64,000 bases of DNA from Epiperipatus broadwayi (lineage: Eukaryota > Onychophora > Udeonychophora > Euonychophora > Peripatidae): the NCBI GenBank assembly GCA_028023455.1, contig JAQFVV010012535.1, positions 1,988,001-2,052,000 on the forward strand, written 5' to 3'. Shown here in pieces: positions 1 through 11,466 of the stretch (position 1 is its first letter; each line of letters starts with the position of its first letter). A program made the translations under genes and the position numbers. The notes under the pieces are model-generated. The model had not been told where the DNA came from. It did not search any database and worked only from the letters and a program-made list of their open reading frames with translations.

Positions 1-3000
1 GCTTCATTAAAAAAAGTAAATTAATTTCAATTTTTTCTAACGTAGGAAAATGTAAGAGAAGTTGTCATGGCAACCTTTAACATCAATGTCTTTAGCAATG
101 CAAATCCCCATTGTAGTTTACCTTTGCTTGACGCATTAAAGTTATTCTAGCATCTCAAATTTAATATAATAAAACCTTTTAACATTCTACAGTTATATAG
201 TTTTTGAGAATAAAGTTTATGATCTCATAAAATATGATAAAAGAATTGTTCAAAAGATAAAATTATGTACTTACCTAAGAATTTTTCATTTTTGGAATTT
301 TGGAAAGATATAATTACCTTTTACTATTGTAGATTAAAGTGAAAATAATTCTAGATTAAGTGTAACTTTTAAATAACACACCTTAATTTAATATTTATTT
401 TAAGTGCTAATTCAGATAAATAAAAATTAAGATTGTTATGAAGTTTCTAATAGTTTTAGATTTCAGATCTGACCTTGAGGTCTTGACTAGAAAAAGCTTT
501 GATTGCAAATCAAATTTATAAAAAAAATATTTTGCAGTTCGTTTTTATTGTTTTATAAAATATTGTAACGGGGAAGGGAGAGATACCATTAATAATCATG
601 GTCCAAATCACAACTTTTCAGGTCATTCTTGTGAATTGGAATATTGAATGTGACTTTATTTAAAATTTAAGCTTTATTAACAAAAATAACTTAAAATATA
701 AACATAAAGTGAATAAATATATAAAATGTCATACAGAATATAAAAATAAACTTAGTTCGAATCTACCATTAAAAAGATGACCCAGTAGCATTAAACTATA
801 AACATAATAGGTCAAAATTAATGAAATTGGAAAATTAATTGCTTAAAACAACATTTATAAGTTTTTATATGCATGAAGCACAAGATTATTAACTATTGCA
901 TCAGTGAAAAAATATAATTTCAAAAAGTCTAAGTATTGGGGCATGTATTATATAAAATGATATAGCTAAGCAGGTACATAAGCAGAGGACAAAGAAGGCC
1001 CTGAAATGAAATTGCTAAATACAATAATATTTTCAAACTTATATTTCATCATCATACTCTGCTATGAAATTCATGTCAATAAACTGATTGTATGCCAAGC
1101 AGGTCCAGGCAATCTACTGGATTATATACAAATTGCCATTATGTTACTCAGTCCCTCTTGACATACTTTGAATATTAATATCTGAATAACTGTAATACCA
1201 ACATACTTTGATTAACAATTTCTGAATAATTGTAATACCAACATATTTTGATTATTAAGATCTAAATAATTGTAATACCAACATCGGAATAAAAGATCAA
1301 TTTTATAATAGGAGCAAATATTTATATTTATTTTAGTCATTTAGGCTATTTTTTATCTAGCAACTTCAGATGATAATATAGTTGTCATGTTTTCTAATTA
1401 GTAGAACTTTAAATTCTCGATTTGAAAAATGATTGAATGACTTTGTTTTTAGTTTTACACATTAATCTGAGAACAGATAAGATTTATTAAATAATAAAAC
1501 CACAAAAATACATTGCATATTTTAAAATGATGTATTATCTATTTGAATTTAAATGACGTCATTTTTTTAAAAAAATCATTAGTATTGTATTTCACAAAAA
1601 ATATATTTATAAACTATTATCAAAAATGGAATGAAATTTAATTCATTAAGCTATTTTTTTTTTTTACATATTTAAATAAATCATAGAGTATAATATACAA
1701 CAAAATACCATTACATAATAACAATAATTGTATATTTTGTAAAATTAATACAGAAAAGCTTTTTTTGGTAAATATTTTTTGCTCTTATTGATGAGATGTA
1801 AACTGTTTTAAAGTTTCAATTTAGATTGCATAGTTAGTGATGTCTATCTTTATTATACTGTATATAAAATTAACTAGAACCAATAATAATTAAACGAACT
1901 ATTCAAATACAGTTCTTACAAATGTAACATACATTAACATACAAAGCAAAAAATTTTTAAACTATATTAAAAAATTTAATAGAAGGAAAATATATGAAAT
2001 TACAACAAACATAACTATATGAATATATATAAAACATCAGTTAATTTAACTAATAATTGATTAATTAAAAATGAGAGGAAAATTACATAGTATATATTTA
2101 TATACGTTTTTTTTTCTTTATACATTTTGTGTGACTGTTATAAGTTATTTAATTGAAATAGAAGGTGGGGGGGTAGAAGAAAAAAGTTTACCTAGCATGT
2201 TATATTTGTAAGTATTTGCATTGTTGTTTTTTAAAATCATTATTTTTGGTTTTAGTTAATTATATATATATATAATAGATGCTGTTATGTATGCAATGTA
2301 AATTGAAGTTTTAAAATAGTTTACATCACATTGATAAAAGCAAAAATTATTTTCTGAAAAAAAATTTCTGCATTATTTTTATAATACTTACACAATTATT
2401 GCTATAATTTGAAAAAATTTAATATATATGAAATAAAAACTCTGAATGTGCATACCATAATATTAATTTAGGACTTTCTAGAGTCATTTTTAACAAAGTT
2501 GCAAGTAATATCCTTTGTCATATCAATACTAATTGATCAGTCTGACAAAAATTGGTCACTTTTATCCAATTTCTACATTGTTATACAGATAGTAAAATCA
2601 TATTTAATAGTTTATAAATAGTCCATAAACCACTGTCATAAAAAGATCAAGCTATTAATACCCTTATTTAAACTCACCAACATAATATTTTCTTTTATTT
2701 CATCATGTATGAATAAAATGGTGGGCAGCTAACTTATCTCAAAACTGCTAGAAAGCTGTTTGATTAACAAAATCAAATGTCTTAACTAAATCAATATACA
2801 AACTGCATGAAAAAAATCAATGTTTATATTGCTTCTTGATTTTTTTAAACACAGTGAGTTTTTGGTATCTAGTCCTTTATGACTGGAAGCAGCATATTTA
2901 TTAAAAAGAAATCTTTGAAAATATCTTTGCTGTAGTGTATAACAACATTACATAATAATTTGTGCATCCATATCTATTTTTTAATTTATTTGTATAAACT

Positions 3001-5568
3001 AAAAAAAAAAAATAGAAACATAATTTAACATCAGATGATACAATTTCATGAGCCCATATATTCCTAAAAAATTTCAATAGTATTGAAGTTTAACATATCA
3101 TTACCATATTTTAAAACTTTTATAGATATCTCACCACCACTGGTACTATTTTCTTCTTAAGATTTTTAGTTTCATTAAGTTGGAAATCTTTATCTAAACC
3201 TAAATGAGTAGATAGGATGGAAATATCATTATAAGACATTACTTCAGTTCTTGGATATTTTTCTAAATGTTAATCCAAATATTCTCAACAACTGTTCAAA
3301 ATATTAGTGTCATTATATAAAACAGTACCACCCATAGATTTAATAGGAGTATGATATTGTTTTTCAGTTTCATATGTTACTTTCAATGCAGCAAAACAAA
3401 ATCTAAATTGACCACAATCAGTGAAGAATTTTATTTCTTTTGCTGTTTTAGTACATCAATCAATTTTGTCTTTTTACCAGTTATTGAACTCCTATGTAAT
3501 TGTTTATTAAAAATGTATTCTATTTTTATTTTAACAAATCGAAAATAGCACCTACTTTTCTTTAATTAAGTCACTTATGAAAGAATCATTCACTATCAAA
3601 AATAAACAAAACAAAATTTCTGTCCATTTTTAGTACATCATATTTCTAGCGAACAAGAACAACGTTAATTAAATTTCATGCAATATGTTTATAAAGAAGA
3701 GAACTTTTTAAATTCAACTATCATTAAACTTTTGCTTTGTCTAATTTGGGCCGAATATTATTGCAGATCGGGCCCACTCTATTAATTTGATACAAGTCAG
3801 TTTATTTGAAAATAATTTAATATGTATAATATTTACAATTGTTTATATAACCAGTTTCATTATACCAATATAATTAAGATTGACAATATAAAACGAATAC
3901 GTCTGACTACTGCAAATTTCTTTTATTGTATAGTCTTTCTTTATTAAGAAGTAATGTGTGGGAGAAAGGGGCGAAACAGGAAATAATCAATTAATATTCA
4001 ATTTAAGTCACATATTAATTAAATAATGGTAAATATTACTTAACTAATTTAAATATGATTTCTATATTATATAAACAATTTTTTAGTCATTTTAAAAAGA
4101 GAAATTGTCAGTAGGGAGTAAATTGAAACGATTTTTAATATAATCTACATTAGAAGAGTAAATAAATAAATATAATAAATTATTTATTAATAATAAAGAA
4201 ATAAATAAAAAGCATGGTAGATATTATATGTTATTCAAAAATAAATAAATAGAAATAATATATTTAAGAAATATAACAATATTTCGTAAAAAATTATATG
4301 AAAGTAAGATCATAAATATGGTATCAATTTGAAATTATAAGATTACTGTTTTATAATTAATATAATTTATAATAATAATTAGGAGATATTAAAAATAATA
4401 AGGGATATATAATACATATAAATTAATAATTGTGAATGAGTATGGACGCAAGAATATACATAAATATTCTGTATATATTTTATATTTCAATTGTTATTAA
4501 TATATTATTTTTATTTGGTTTTATGAATTTTGTAATTTTTTATTTTAATTTTATTGACTGAGTATATTTTGTTTTGCTTTACTCTTCTTTATTTTATTCA
4601 TTTCATTGTTTGTCATATTATTTATTTGTTTCAATTTATTTATACTGTTTTATTTATTAATGTATTAATTGTAATAATTATATTTGTAAAGGGCATATTC
4701 GTTACATAAAGTAATATATATTAAGGCTATAACCTTAAGATTATGCACCTGAAAAAACGACAGTAGGGACCTCTGCAAATCTTTAACATAAGATTTATTT
4801 AAAAGACAAGAATGGCCACTCTTATCTTAACCTAATGTATTGATTACAACTCTGTAGAAGACTGCTGGACAGTCAAATCATCAGTTTATACATAAAAGTT
4901 TGCAATAAAGAGTGTAAAGAAAGGATTATGATTGTATTTATAAAATAATATAGCAAAATATGGAAATAGAAAGGATTTTACAATATAATTCTTAGCTGGC
5001 ACTATTTTGAGCATGGCTACATGAAAAAAAGATATTTTTAGCTATAAACAAAATATTTATGATGTATAATCCATATGTTGCACAGAAATTCAATAATAGC
5101 AGAGTACTGGAGTTTACAATACCATTATTTGCAGTAATTTTAGACCAAAGTATAGTATTACCATTTGATGTGTTAATGTCTATAAGTCATTTAATTATAT
5201 TATCCAACAAGGAATAAAAATTTAAGCATAGACAAAATAGGTGAAAGTATTATTATGCAAAACAAGTTTTAATAGCATTATATTTTAGTGATACATCCAA
5301 AAATATATATATATTTCTGTAATCCAAATCATACAATCTTTTTTTCACTCAAGATAGCTCTTTTTTCTGAAAGCAAGTATCAATCATGAATCTTGACTGA
5401 TATTTAATTACAAGTTCACCTTCCATATAAGTCTGGAAGAATTCACATGAAAAGAAGTTCATATTTTCCATGAATGTTTAGAATGAAAATAAATAAATAT
5501 TTATCTTTATAATTACCATTACTCCTACTTTACCACCATTTCCATAACTATTTACAATTATTTCTACT
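1..5568. other. Unassigned AT-rich intergenic DNA
   Basis: This stretch is very AT-rich and full of short A/T runs and TAAATAAATA-type low-complexity tracts (densest near 4.15-4.7 kb). No open frame here has a recognisable motif. The longest, 65 codons at 3351-3548, is a hydrophobic low-complexity translation with no family signature. Apart from a 40-bp triplet repeat at 1161-1280 I see no transposon ends, RNA gene or promoter that I can support. Confidence 0.6.
1161..1280. repeat. Three tandem 40-bp units
   Basis: Three consecutive 40-base units each begin acatactttg or acatattttg and end ctgtaatacca or ttgtaatacca. They diverge mostly in the middle ten bases. The period is exactly 40 in both steps, so this is a small local tandem triplication rather than a dispersed repeat. 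I see no coding or regulatory meaning. Confidence 0.85.
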
Positions 5569-6044
5569 AAACTAATAATCAGCTTTTTAAGCTAATGCAC
5601 ATGCGCTTTGTGGATCTTAACAATAAATGAATACTCTCATTTTCCAATACAAGATAAAGTCTTTGTGAAAGAATAGAATGAATCCACCTATTCTTTCAAC
5701 CCAAATGTTTAAGTATGGGCAAATCTTAAGTATTCTCATTTCCAGTACTTAAGATTTGCCCATACTTAAACGTTTGGGTTGAAAGAATAGGTGGATTCAT
5801 TCTATTCTTTCATAAAGACTATCTTGTATTGGAAAATGAGAGTATTCATTTATTATTAACATCCACAAAGTGCATTGAGAGTACTTAAGATTTGCTCATA
5901 CTTAAACATTTGGTTGAAAGAATAGGTGGATTCATTCTGTTCTTTCACAAAGACTTTATCTTGTATTGGAAAATGAGAATATTCATTTATTGTTAAGATC
6001 ACAAAGTGCACGTGCATTAGCTTAAAAAGCTGATTATTAGTTTA
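5569..6044. mobile_element. Palindromic MITE, TA target site duplication, one arm doubled
   Basis: The outer ends are perfect inverted repeats of at least 30 bases, starting aactaataatcagc on the left and ending gctgattattagtt on the right. Each end is flanked by the dinucleotide TA. The left arm (about 5569-5736) is followed by two successive inverted copies of itself (about 5745-5880 and 5885-6044), so the right arm is duplicated. There is no open frame. The TA duplication and long terminal inverted repeats suggest a non-autonomous Tc1/mariner-type element, inferred from structure only. A single diverged arm of the family lies at 59040-59205, and a roughly 40-base end fragment lies inside E1 at about 10497-10536. 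Confidence 0.75.
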
Positions 6045-6622
6045 TTACAATTCAAAAACATCATGCTATATAAAAAATAAATATCTCAATTATTTTTACT
6101 GTTTTGGTTGAGATATGAGACAGGATATTTTAAACTATTTTTCTAGATTCTTTCACTTTTATAGAAGGCAGAATTTCTAAATAGGACTGTTCAAATATGT
6201 AATCAGTTTCTGAGTTAAAATTATGTCACATCATTCAAAGATTACTGTTTCAGTGATAAGTCTTATGCATAAAAAATAAAATGAAAAGAAAAGATTGGAG
6301 TAAGAATTGTGGATTGCATAAATATGCCAACATGGTTAGTGCAGAGAGATGTCCTGTGGCATGAAAGTCTCACAATGATTAGGTTTATATTAAATAACTG
6401 CATTGGTCAGATTAAAGAGCGTAATTTTTCCATATGATCTTTCTGTATCAGAAAAACTGTAATATTAGAAACAATATCCAGCTTTGATAAACCAACATCA
6501 TATTTTATAAGGCATCAGGGACTATTCTTAATTAAGAATGGTGTAATAATATAAATAATTATATCTGATATGTAAAGATTATTTCATAATAATTTAACAC
6601 ACACACACATGTATATATATAA

Positions 6623-8597
6623 TGTGAGAGTACCGTATGAGCCTCACCTAAAACAATTTGTTTCTTTGTGAATTTAACTGTGCCTATATCGAATCAACAG
6701 GTATAAATAACATACACCTATCTTAAGCTTTTCATACATCACTTATATAAATAAACTAGTTAGTATTAAAAGAATAATTCTAAAAATGAATAATTCTAAT
6801 TTGTTTATACACACACATAAATAAATGTTTCTAACTAATAGTATTTTTTTTTATTAACTAAAACTAGACATTTGACAAAGCCTTAAGTCAACATTGCATT
6901 TTTATCAGTTGAAACAAAGGAAATAAACGTTTGGGGTTCATTACAAATTGTATATTTTAAACAATAGAGAGCATGAACATGATTATGTGATATGCTTGCA
7001 GAAATTAATCCAGTATAAAAATGAACTAATATTGTTATAACAATTATCTTCTATTTAGTTATCAAGGCAAGAACTACGTCTGTAAATTTAAATGTGTTCG
7101 AATTTAGAACACATTTAAGAAAAAAAGAAGATTCACTATTTTTAAAACTGTTTTCAAGTAATTAATTTACTTACTCTTAATATTATAAAGAACTATAAAA
7201 AAATAATCATTGAAATTGACACGGTTATAAAAGTTATCAACGTCTTCGAAATGAGTTTACAAAATATATGTTTAAGAAGTCAAAAATTTATAAAGATGTT
7301 CTCTGGCTAGACAATTTATGCCAAGGATTTCTGCTGATGTTTTAAACCTGAACATGTAAATTTATTCCTACTTAATGCCTAAAGTATAATCATCATAATT
7401 CCCATTTAAAAAGTTGCCTTAATAATGGAGTATTATATTGAAGAAGATGTTAAATATTTTACTATGCAAATATTTAAAAGAATGAATATGTGGATTGCCT
7501 CTTCGAAGGATGATCAATGAACTTTGTTTCAACATTCGTCATCATTTTATTTTGTCTAAGGAGGGATATAAAACCGTTATTCTTTCTTGTCTTGGATTAC
7601 TTCATTGTGTATTTTAATAACTCTTAAACTTTATTTCCTTTGAGGATAACTATATTTACATGCAGAAATTATTTCATATATTAAATTGATTTTAACAGAA
7701 TAAGTGGAGGACTGATAAGATTAACATTTTATTTTTATTTATTTAATAAAACTTAGATGTTGATATTTTGATATATGCTCTGATGAAAATGACGGCTGAC
7801 TAAGGTAAAAGTTTTTAAATTATTTCAATTTGGAAGTAAGTTTTATTATATTCCAAATTGAATCTTACCTGACAATTAACATAATTTCTTTTTAAACATA
7901 AATAACTAATATCAGAATACATTCTATTATTAATCTAGTGTGAATTGATGTTATCTTATATAGGCATATAACACACACTGGATCATTTTAATGACACAAT
8001 ACGTAGATTTATAATGTATCATGTGTATTATTTATTATACACATGATTTTAAATTATATATATATATATATATAAATGATTACATTATGTTTTTTCTGAA
8101 TGTTAAATAGTTTATTATTGTATTTAAATATAAGCACAGATTATGATTCTAAATTTTAATATTTTTATTATTTATGAGATAATATTTTTGTTTCTATTAC
8201 GGATTAAAACGTGTTAAACTTGATTTTAAAATTAAACAGGTCTCGTTTGTTTATTTTATTTAGTCATTTTATAAAACCAATAATTACAAATATAAATACT
8301 CACGCATATATATATATATATTGAATCAACTTAGTGATTTAATGTTTATAAAAAAGTTATATATAGCTTATACTAAATTTGTCATTACTATAGGATACTT
8401 GTGGAAATGCCTGAAGAGAGTCAATTGCGATTTCTACTCTGAGCTCGAATTCCGAGAGTAACGAGGTTATTAATAGAGGAGTGGATTGGATTATATTTTA
8501 AATCACATCATCCATGGCATTCTATAAGAAGACTCAAAGTTTGACTATAGGTAGATGTGACTTCCTCAAGTCCTGAGAAGGATCGTCCCATTATACA
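6623..8597 (+). repeat. E1 5' LTR
   Basis: The LTR begins TGTGAGAGTACC and ends CATTATACA directly against the primer binding site, giving canonical TG...CA ends. It carries a TATA-like motif near 7565 and an AATAAA near 7745, a spacing compatible with a promoter followed by a polyadenylation signal (R region). No substantial open frame is conserved between the two LTRs. Its 3' end resembles the ends of the E2 LTRs and of the solo LTR at 17659-20012. Confidence 0.9.
7565..7573 (+). promoter_or_regulatory. Probable TATA box of the E1 LTR promoter
   Basis: The motif gatataaaa follows a ggag run about 942 bases into the LTR. It is conserved at the same offset in the 3' LTR (12412-12420), as is the AATAAA roughly 180 bases downstream. 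Transcription would be expected to start about 25-30 bases later. This is inferred from motif and position. Confidence 0.5.
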
Positions 8598-8615
8598 TGG
8601 CGCCCAATGTGGGGC
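8598..8615 (+). promoter_or_regulatory. E1 primer binding site (tRNA-Lys CTT)
   Basis: The 18 bases starting tggcgcccaatg match the complement of the 3' end of metazoan tRNA-Lys(CTT) (CCA plus acceptor and T arm) with one mismatch. There is no gap after the LTR. This is where minus-strand cDNA synthesis would be primed. Confidence 0.85.
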
Positions 8616-8952
8616 ATGAAACAGTAGTTTTCAATTAGTTTAAATCCATAGTTAAAAAAAATTATATGAGTATGTTGTGAATTGGTAAAAACACTGAATA
8701 ATAAATAATAGAGACCTTGAAATAAAATAAACCATAATAAACAGATAAATCAGTCACTTTAAAATAAATAAATAAATAAATACGATTATAGTTTGGACAT
8801 TAAAATATTTATTATAATAACATCTTATAAAAGTAGGAAAGATAGAATTACATTTAAGGGCACAAGCACAGCATGAAATCTTATGGCATATAAGTAATTA
8901 TAACCTTGAAAAGAAAGTAGTTTATATATATAACATTAGAAATTTTTCGCTA

Positions 8953-9472
8953 ATGATAACTAGAAGTGGGAAAAAGCTAATAATAATGGAAGTAAAAAGT
9001 TTTGAAGAATCTTTAAGCAATAAATATAGTGAAATAGAAATTACTTCAATTAGTAATGAACAAGGATCTTTACAAGTCCTAATGTCTGAGGGGTCTGTAG
9101 CAGAAGTTGAACATCCTTCACAAGTTCACATGACAGATCAAATATTACCTCAAACACAAAAAGTAACTGAAGCTATAACAGTACAACCTCAAGAAAGTGA
9201 TAAGTATATGGCTCAATTGGTCCAAATGATAATGGATATAAAAGTTAATATGATAAGCAAAGATGGATAATATGGTAAACAAAGCTGATATGAATTATAT
9301 AAAAGCTAATATGGTAACCAAAGCTGATATGAATAAAATGAATGCTGATATGAAGGAAGAAATGGCTAGAATGAATGATAATATGATAACTAAAGTTGAT
9401 ATGGATAATATGGAAGTGAAATTAAAAAAAGATGATGAGATGATTATCCACCACTCAAGTGAACCTCAATGA
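8953..9472 (+). pseudogene. E1 gag-like remnant with coiled-coil repeats
   Basis: The first frame (8953-9270) opens MITRSGKK, an N terminus typical of many gypsy-type Gag proteins, and runs into acidic, Gln-rich sequence. A shift of frame near 9263 is needed to continue into a Met/Lys/Asp-rich segment (9263-9472) built of repeated units such as NMVTKADMN and NKADMN, probably a coiled coil. A TGA at 9470-9472 separates this from the next open stretch, which is in the same frame. There is no CCHC knuckle or major homology region. Gag identity is inferred from the N terminus, the position after the primer site, and an analogous start in E2. Confidence 0.6.
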
Positions 9473-9493
9473 GCCATTATCTTACAAAAGAAT

Positions 9494-10213
9494 ATGCCTG
9501 GTTTTATTTTTGAAACTAATAATGGCACTAAACATTCTTTTATTGCTAAAACTTCACTTGCCCATGAATCTTCTATTGGTTTGACTCTTCAAGCTTCCAA
9601 AAATAAGATAGAAAACCATTCTATCAATCTTAATTTGGGAAAAGTAATCCCAAAAACATGTCAGAGTGACACTGATTTATATTTATTAAACTTGTCCATG
9701 AATAATATGGAAGCAGAAAGGTTATGTAACCAAGAGATGCAAGTAAATGTGAGCATCTTATGTTCAGAACATAAAGTTTGTTCTGAATATAAAGTTCATG
9801 AATATAGTAGTAGAATTCAAAGAGAATTACTATGTGTTCAAAAGCTTACCGCAGAAGAAGATTGTCATAATAGGCAATCAAAATTTAAACATAAAATTTG
9901 TAATCATGATAATTACATCCAGAGAAAGCTTTTAGCTATTAAAAGGATAGTTAGTGAAGAAAACTGTCTCTTTATGAAAGATGATTGCATTAAAGCAAGA
10001 GAAATTCATAGATTTGATCATCTTAAAAATACATCATGGGACATAATATGTTTCCATAATCAAAAGGATGTCCAAATCATAGAGAATTATCAAGTGATGT
10101 TGGGAACAGCCACATTAGACAGTAATAGTCAAAAAAGTTCACATTACCATAAGTTATGCAATACGTATGAAGGTCCATTTACATTTATTAGGCAAATGAA
10201 TACTAATGTCTAG
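9494..10213 (+). pseudogene. Unrecognised 239-codon open frame inside E1, ending in a GPF-like motif
   Basis: This is the longest open frame in the element. I do not recognise its body. It is rich in Lys, Asn, His and Cys and holds an internal near-duplication: one segment around IQRELLCVQKLTAEEDC and a second around IQRKLLAIKRIVSEENC. Its last residues (HYHKLCNTYEGPFTFIRQ) resemble the GPY/F segment of gypsy integrase C termini and echo the separate integrase remnant 300 bases downstream (YHQYEGPYTIIKQ). One reading is a deletion joining gag-proximal sequence to the end of pol. Another is a novel accessory frame. It lies in the same frame as the coiled-coil segment, separated by one stop. 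Confidence 0.5.
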
Positions 10214-10523
10214 AAAAAAAAAGTAGCATGTAATATGGGACAGACTTTGAAAGTTGCAGACTTGAAATGTGAAATGGTTTTTATGCAAATGGATGAATCC
10301 TAATATGATTTTCCATAAAGGGAAAATTAAATTAATGTATATATGAATATAAATAAGTGAAGGAGATATTAATAAAAAAAATGTATCAAGTTAACCAAAG
10401 TATAAAAAAAAAATACTTACAGGTTTATTAGAGTACAAGTTATGGTTAAAATGCAAATCCATTATTATATATTTTGATATGGATACATATTGTAATAACA
10501 ATCAGCATTAAGCCAATGTACAT

Positions 10524-10844
10524 GTGCTTTCTGGATATATATATATATATAAAGATAGTGTAAAAGCTTATAAACAACTTGTTAAAAAAAAGGCCAGTCA
10601 AAGAAATAAAAATGTGAAGACAATTTCACACAAGTTCAAAATTGGGGATCAAGTTTTTATAAAAACACCTCATATGAGTAAACCCCAAGAGAGCAAATAT
10701 CAAAAGTTTTACCATCAATATGAAGGACCTTATACTATCATAAAGCAAACAGGTCCCAATGCATTCTGGATAAATATAAAGGGAGACATTAAAGGCACTT
10801 ACAATGCTAGAGCTTTAAAACCCTATTTTGGTCAAACAAATTAA
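10524..10844 (+). pseudogene. E1 integrase C-terminal remnant (GPY/F module)
   Basis: After a (TA)n tract the translation reads as an integrase C-terminal domain: a Lys-rich linker (VKKKASQRNKNVKT), then FKIGDQVFIKTP, then YEGPYTIIKQTGPNAFWI, ending near ALKPYF. This is the small SH3-like GPY/F module that follows the integrase catalytic core in Ty3/gypsy polyproteins. The zinc and DDE domains are absent. The apparent start codon is probably not real, since a fragment related to the 5.6-kb MITE end and the TA tract lie just upstream. Confidence 0.85.
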
Positions 10845-11452
10845 TAATGTTTTACCACATTCTACTTATGTATAGAGTAAAATGTTGAAAAAAAAAATTT
10901 GGAATAGGTAAGGAGAGAAAAAGTTTTCATTTAAAAGTATATAGGTATATATATGTATAAGGATGTATATAAGTCAAAAGAGACATTAATTTTCTTTGAT
11001 GAGGGTATGTTAAGCAATTAAAATTAATTCTTAGGATACCTGAAAACTAAAACCATTTTAAGAGTTAATCCATGCTGAATGATGGATGTTCTTATGTTTT
11101 GGATAGTTCTCAAAAGAGTCCATAAGTCTTAAAGAAAAGCAGGATGGAGACTACCAAACAAACATATGTGTCATCTATAAAAGAGGCACATGACAATAAA
11201 TCCATCAAAGGAAAATAAATAAAAAAGGGAAGAAAAAGAAAGAACCCTATATATATAAACCTCCTTATCCTTCTGTTTACATTGAATGATGCTTAATATA
11301 GAGAAAGAGAAAGGGTTAAAAAATAGAGTAAATAATAAGGGTTGATAAAAGCAGGAAAGAAAAACAAGCTCCACAACTTTATATTTAATGCAAACATTGA
11401 CACACATTAAGTGTCCAAATTTTAATGGTAAATATAAAATTTGAACTCTTTT

Positions 11453-11466
11453 AAGGAAGGGGGTAA
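11453..11466 (+). promoter_or_regulatory. E1 polypurine tract
   Basis: The purine run aaggaaggggg followed by taa ends directly at the TG of the 3' LTR. It is the expected plus-strand primer for reverse transcription. A matching tract (reverse complement of ataccccctctttt) precedes the 3' LTR of E2. Confidence 0.85.

Noticed and set aside
3351-3548. 65-codon open frame
   Set aside because: Hydrophobic low-complexity translation, no neighbouring exon signals, no family signature.
7774-7800. CTGATGA in the E1 LTR as a possible hammerhead core
   Set aside because: No GAAA after a plausible stem II, and no stem I pairing. Likewise at about 4877, 42568, 44603 and 45053, where CTGATGA occurs without the rest of the fold.
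8435-8460. Restriction-site-like string (gagctcgaattc) suggesting cloning vector contamination
   Set aside because: It is present at the same place in both E1 LTRs and continues into native LTR sequence, so it is part of the element.
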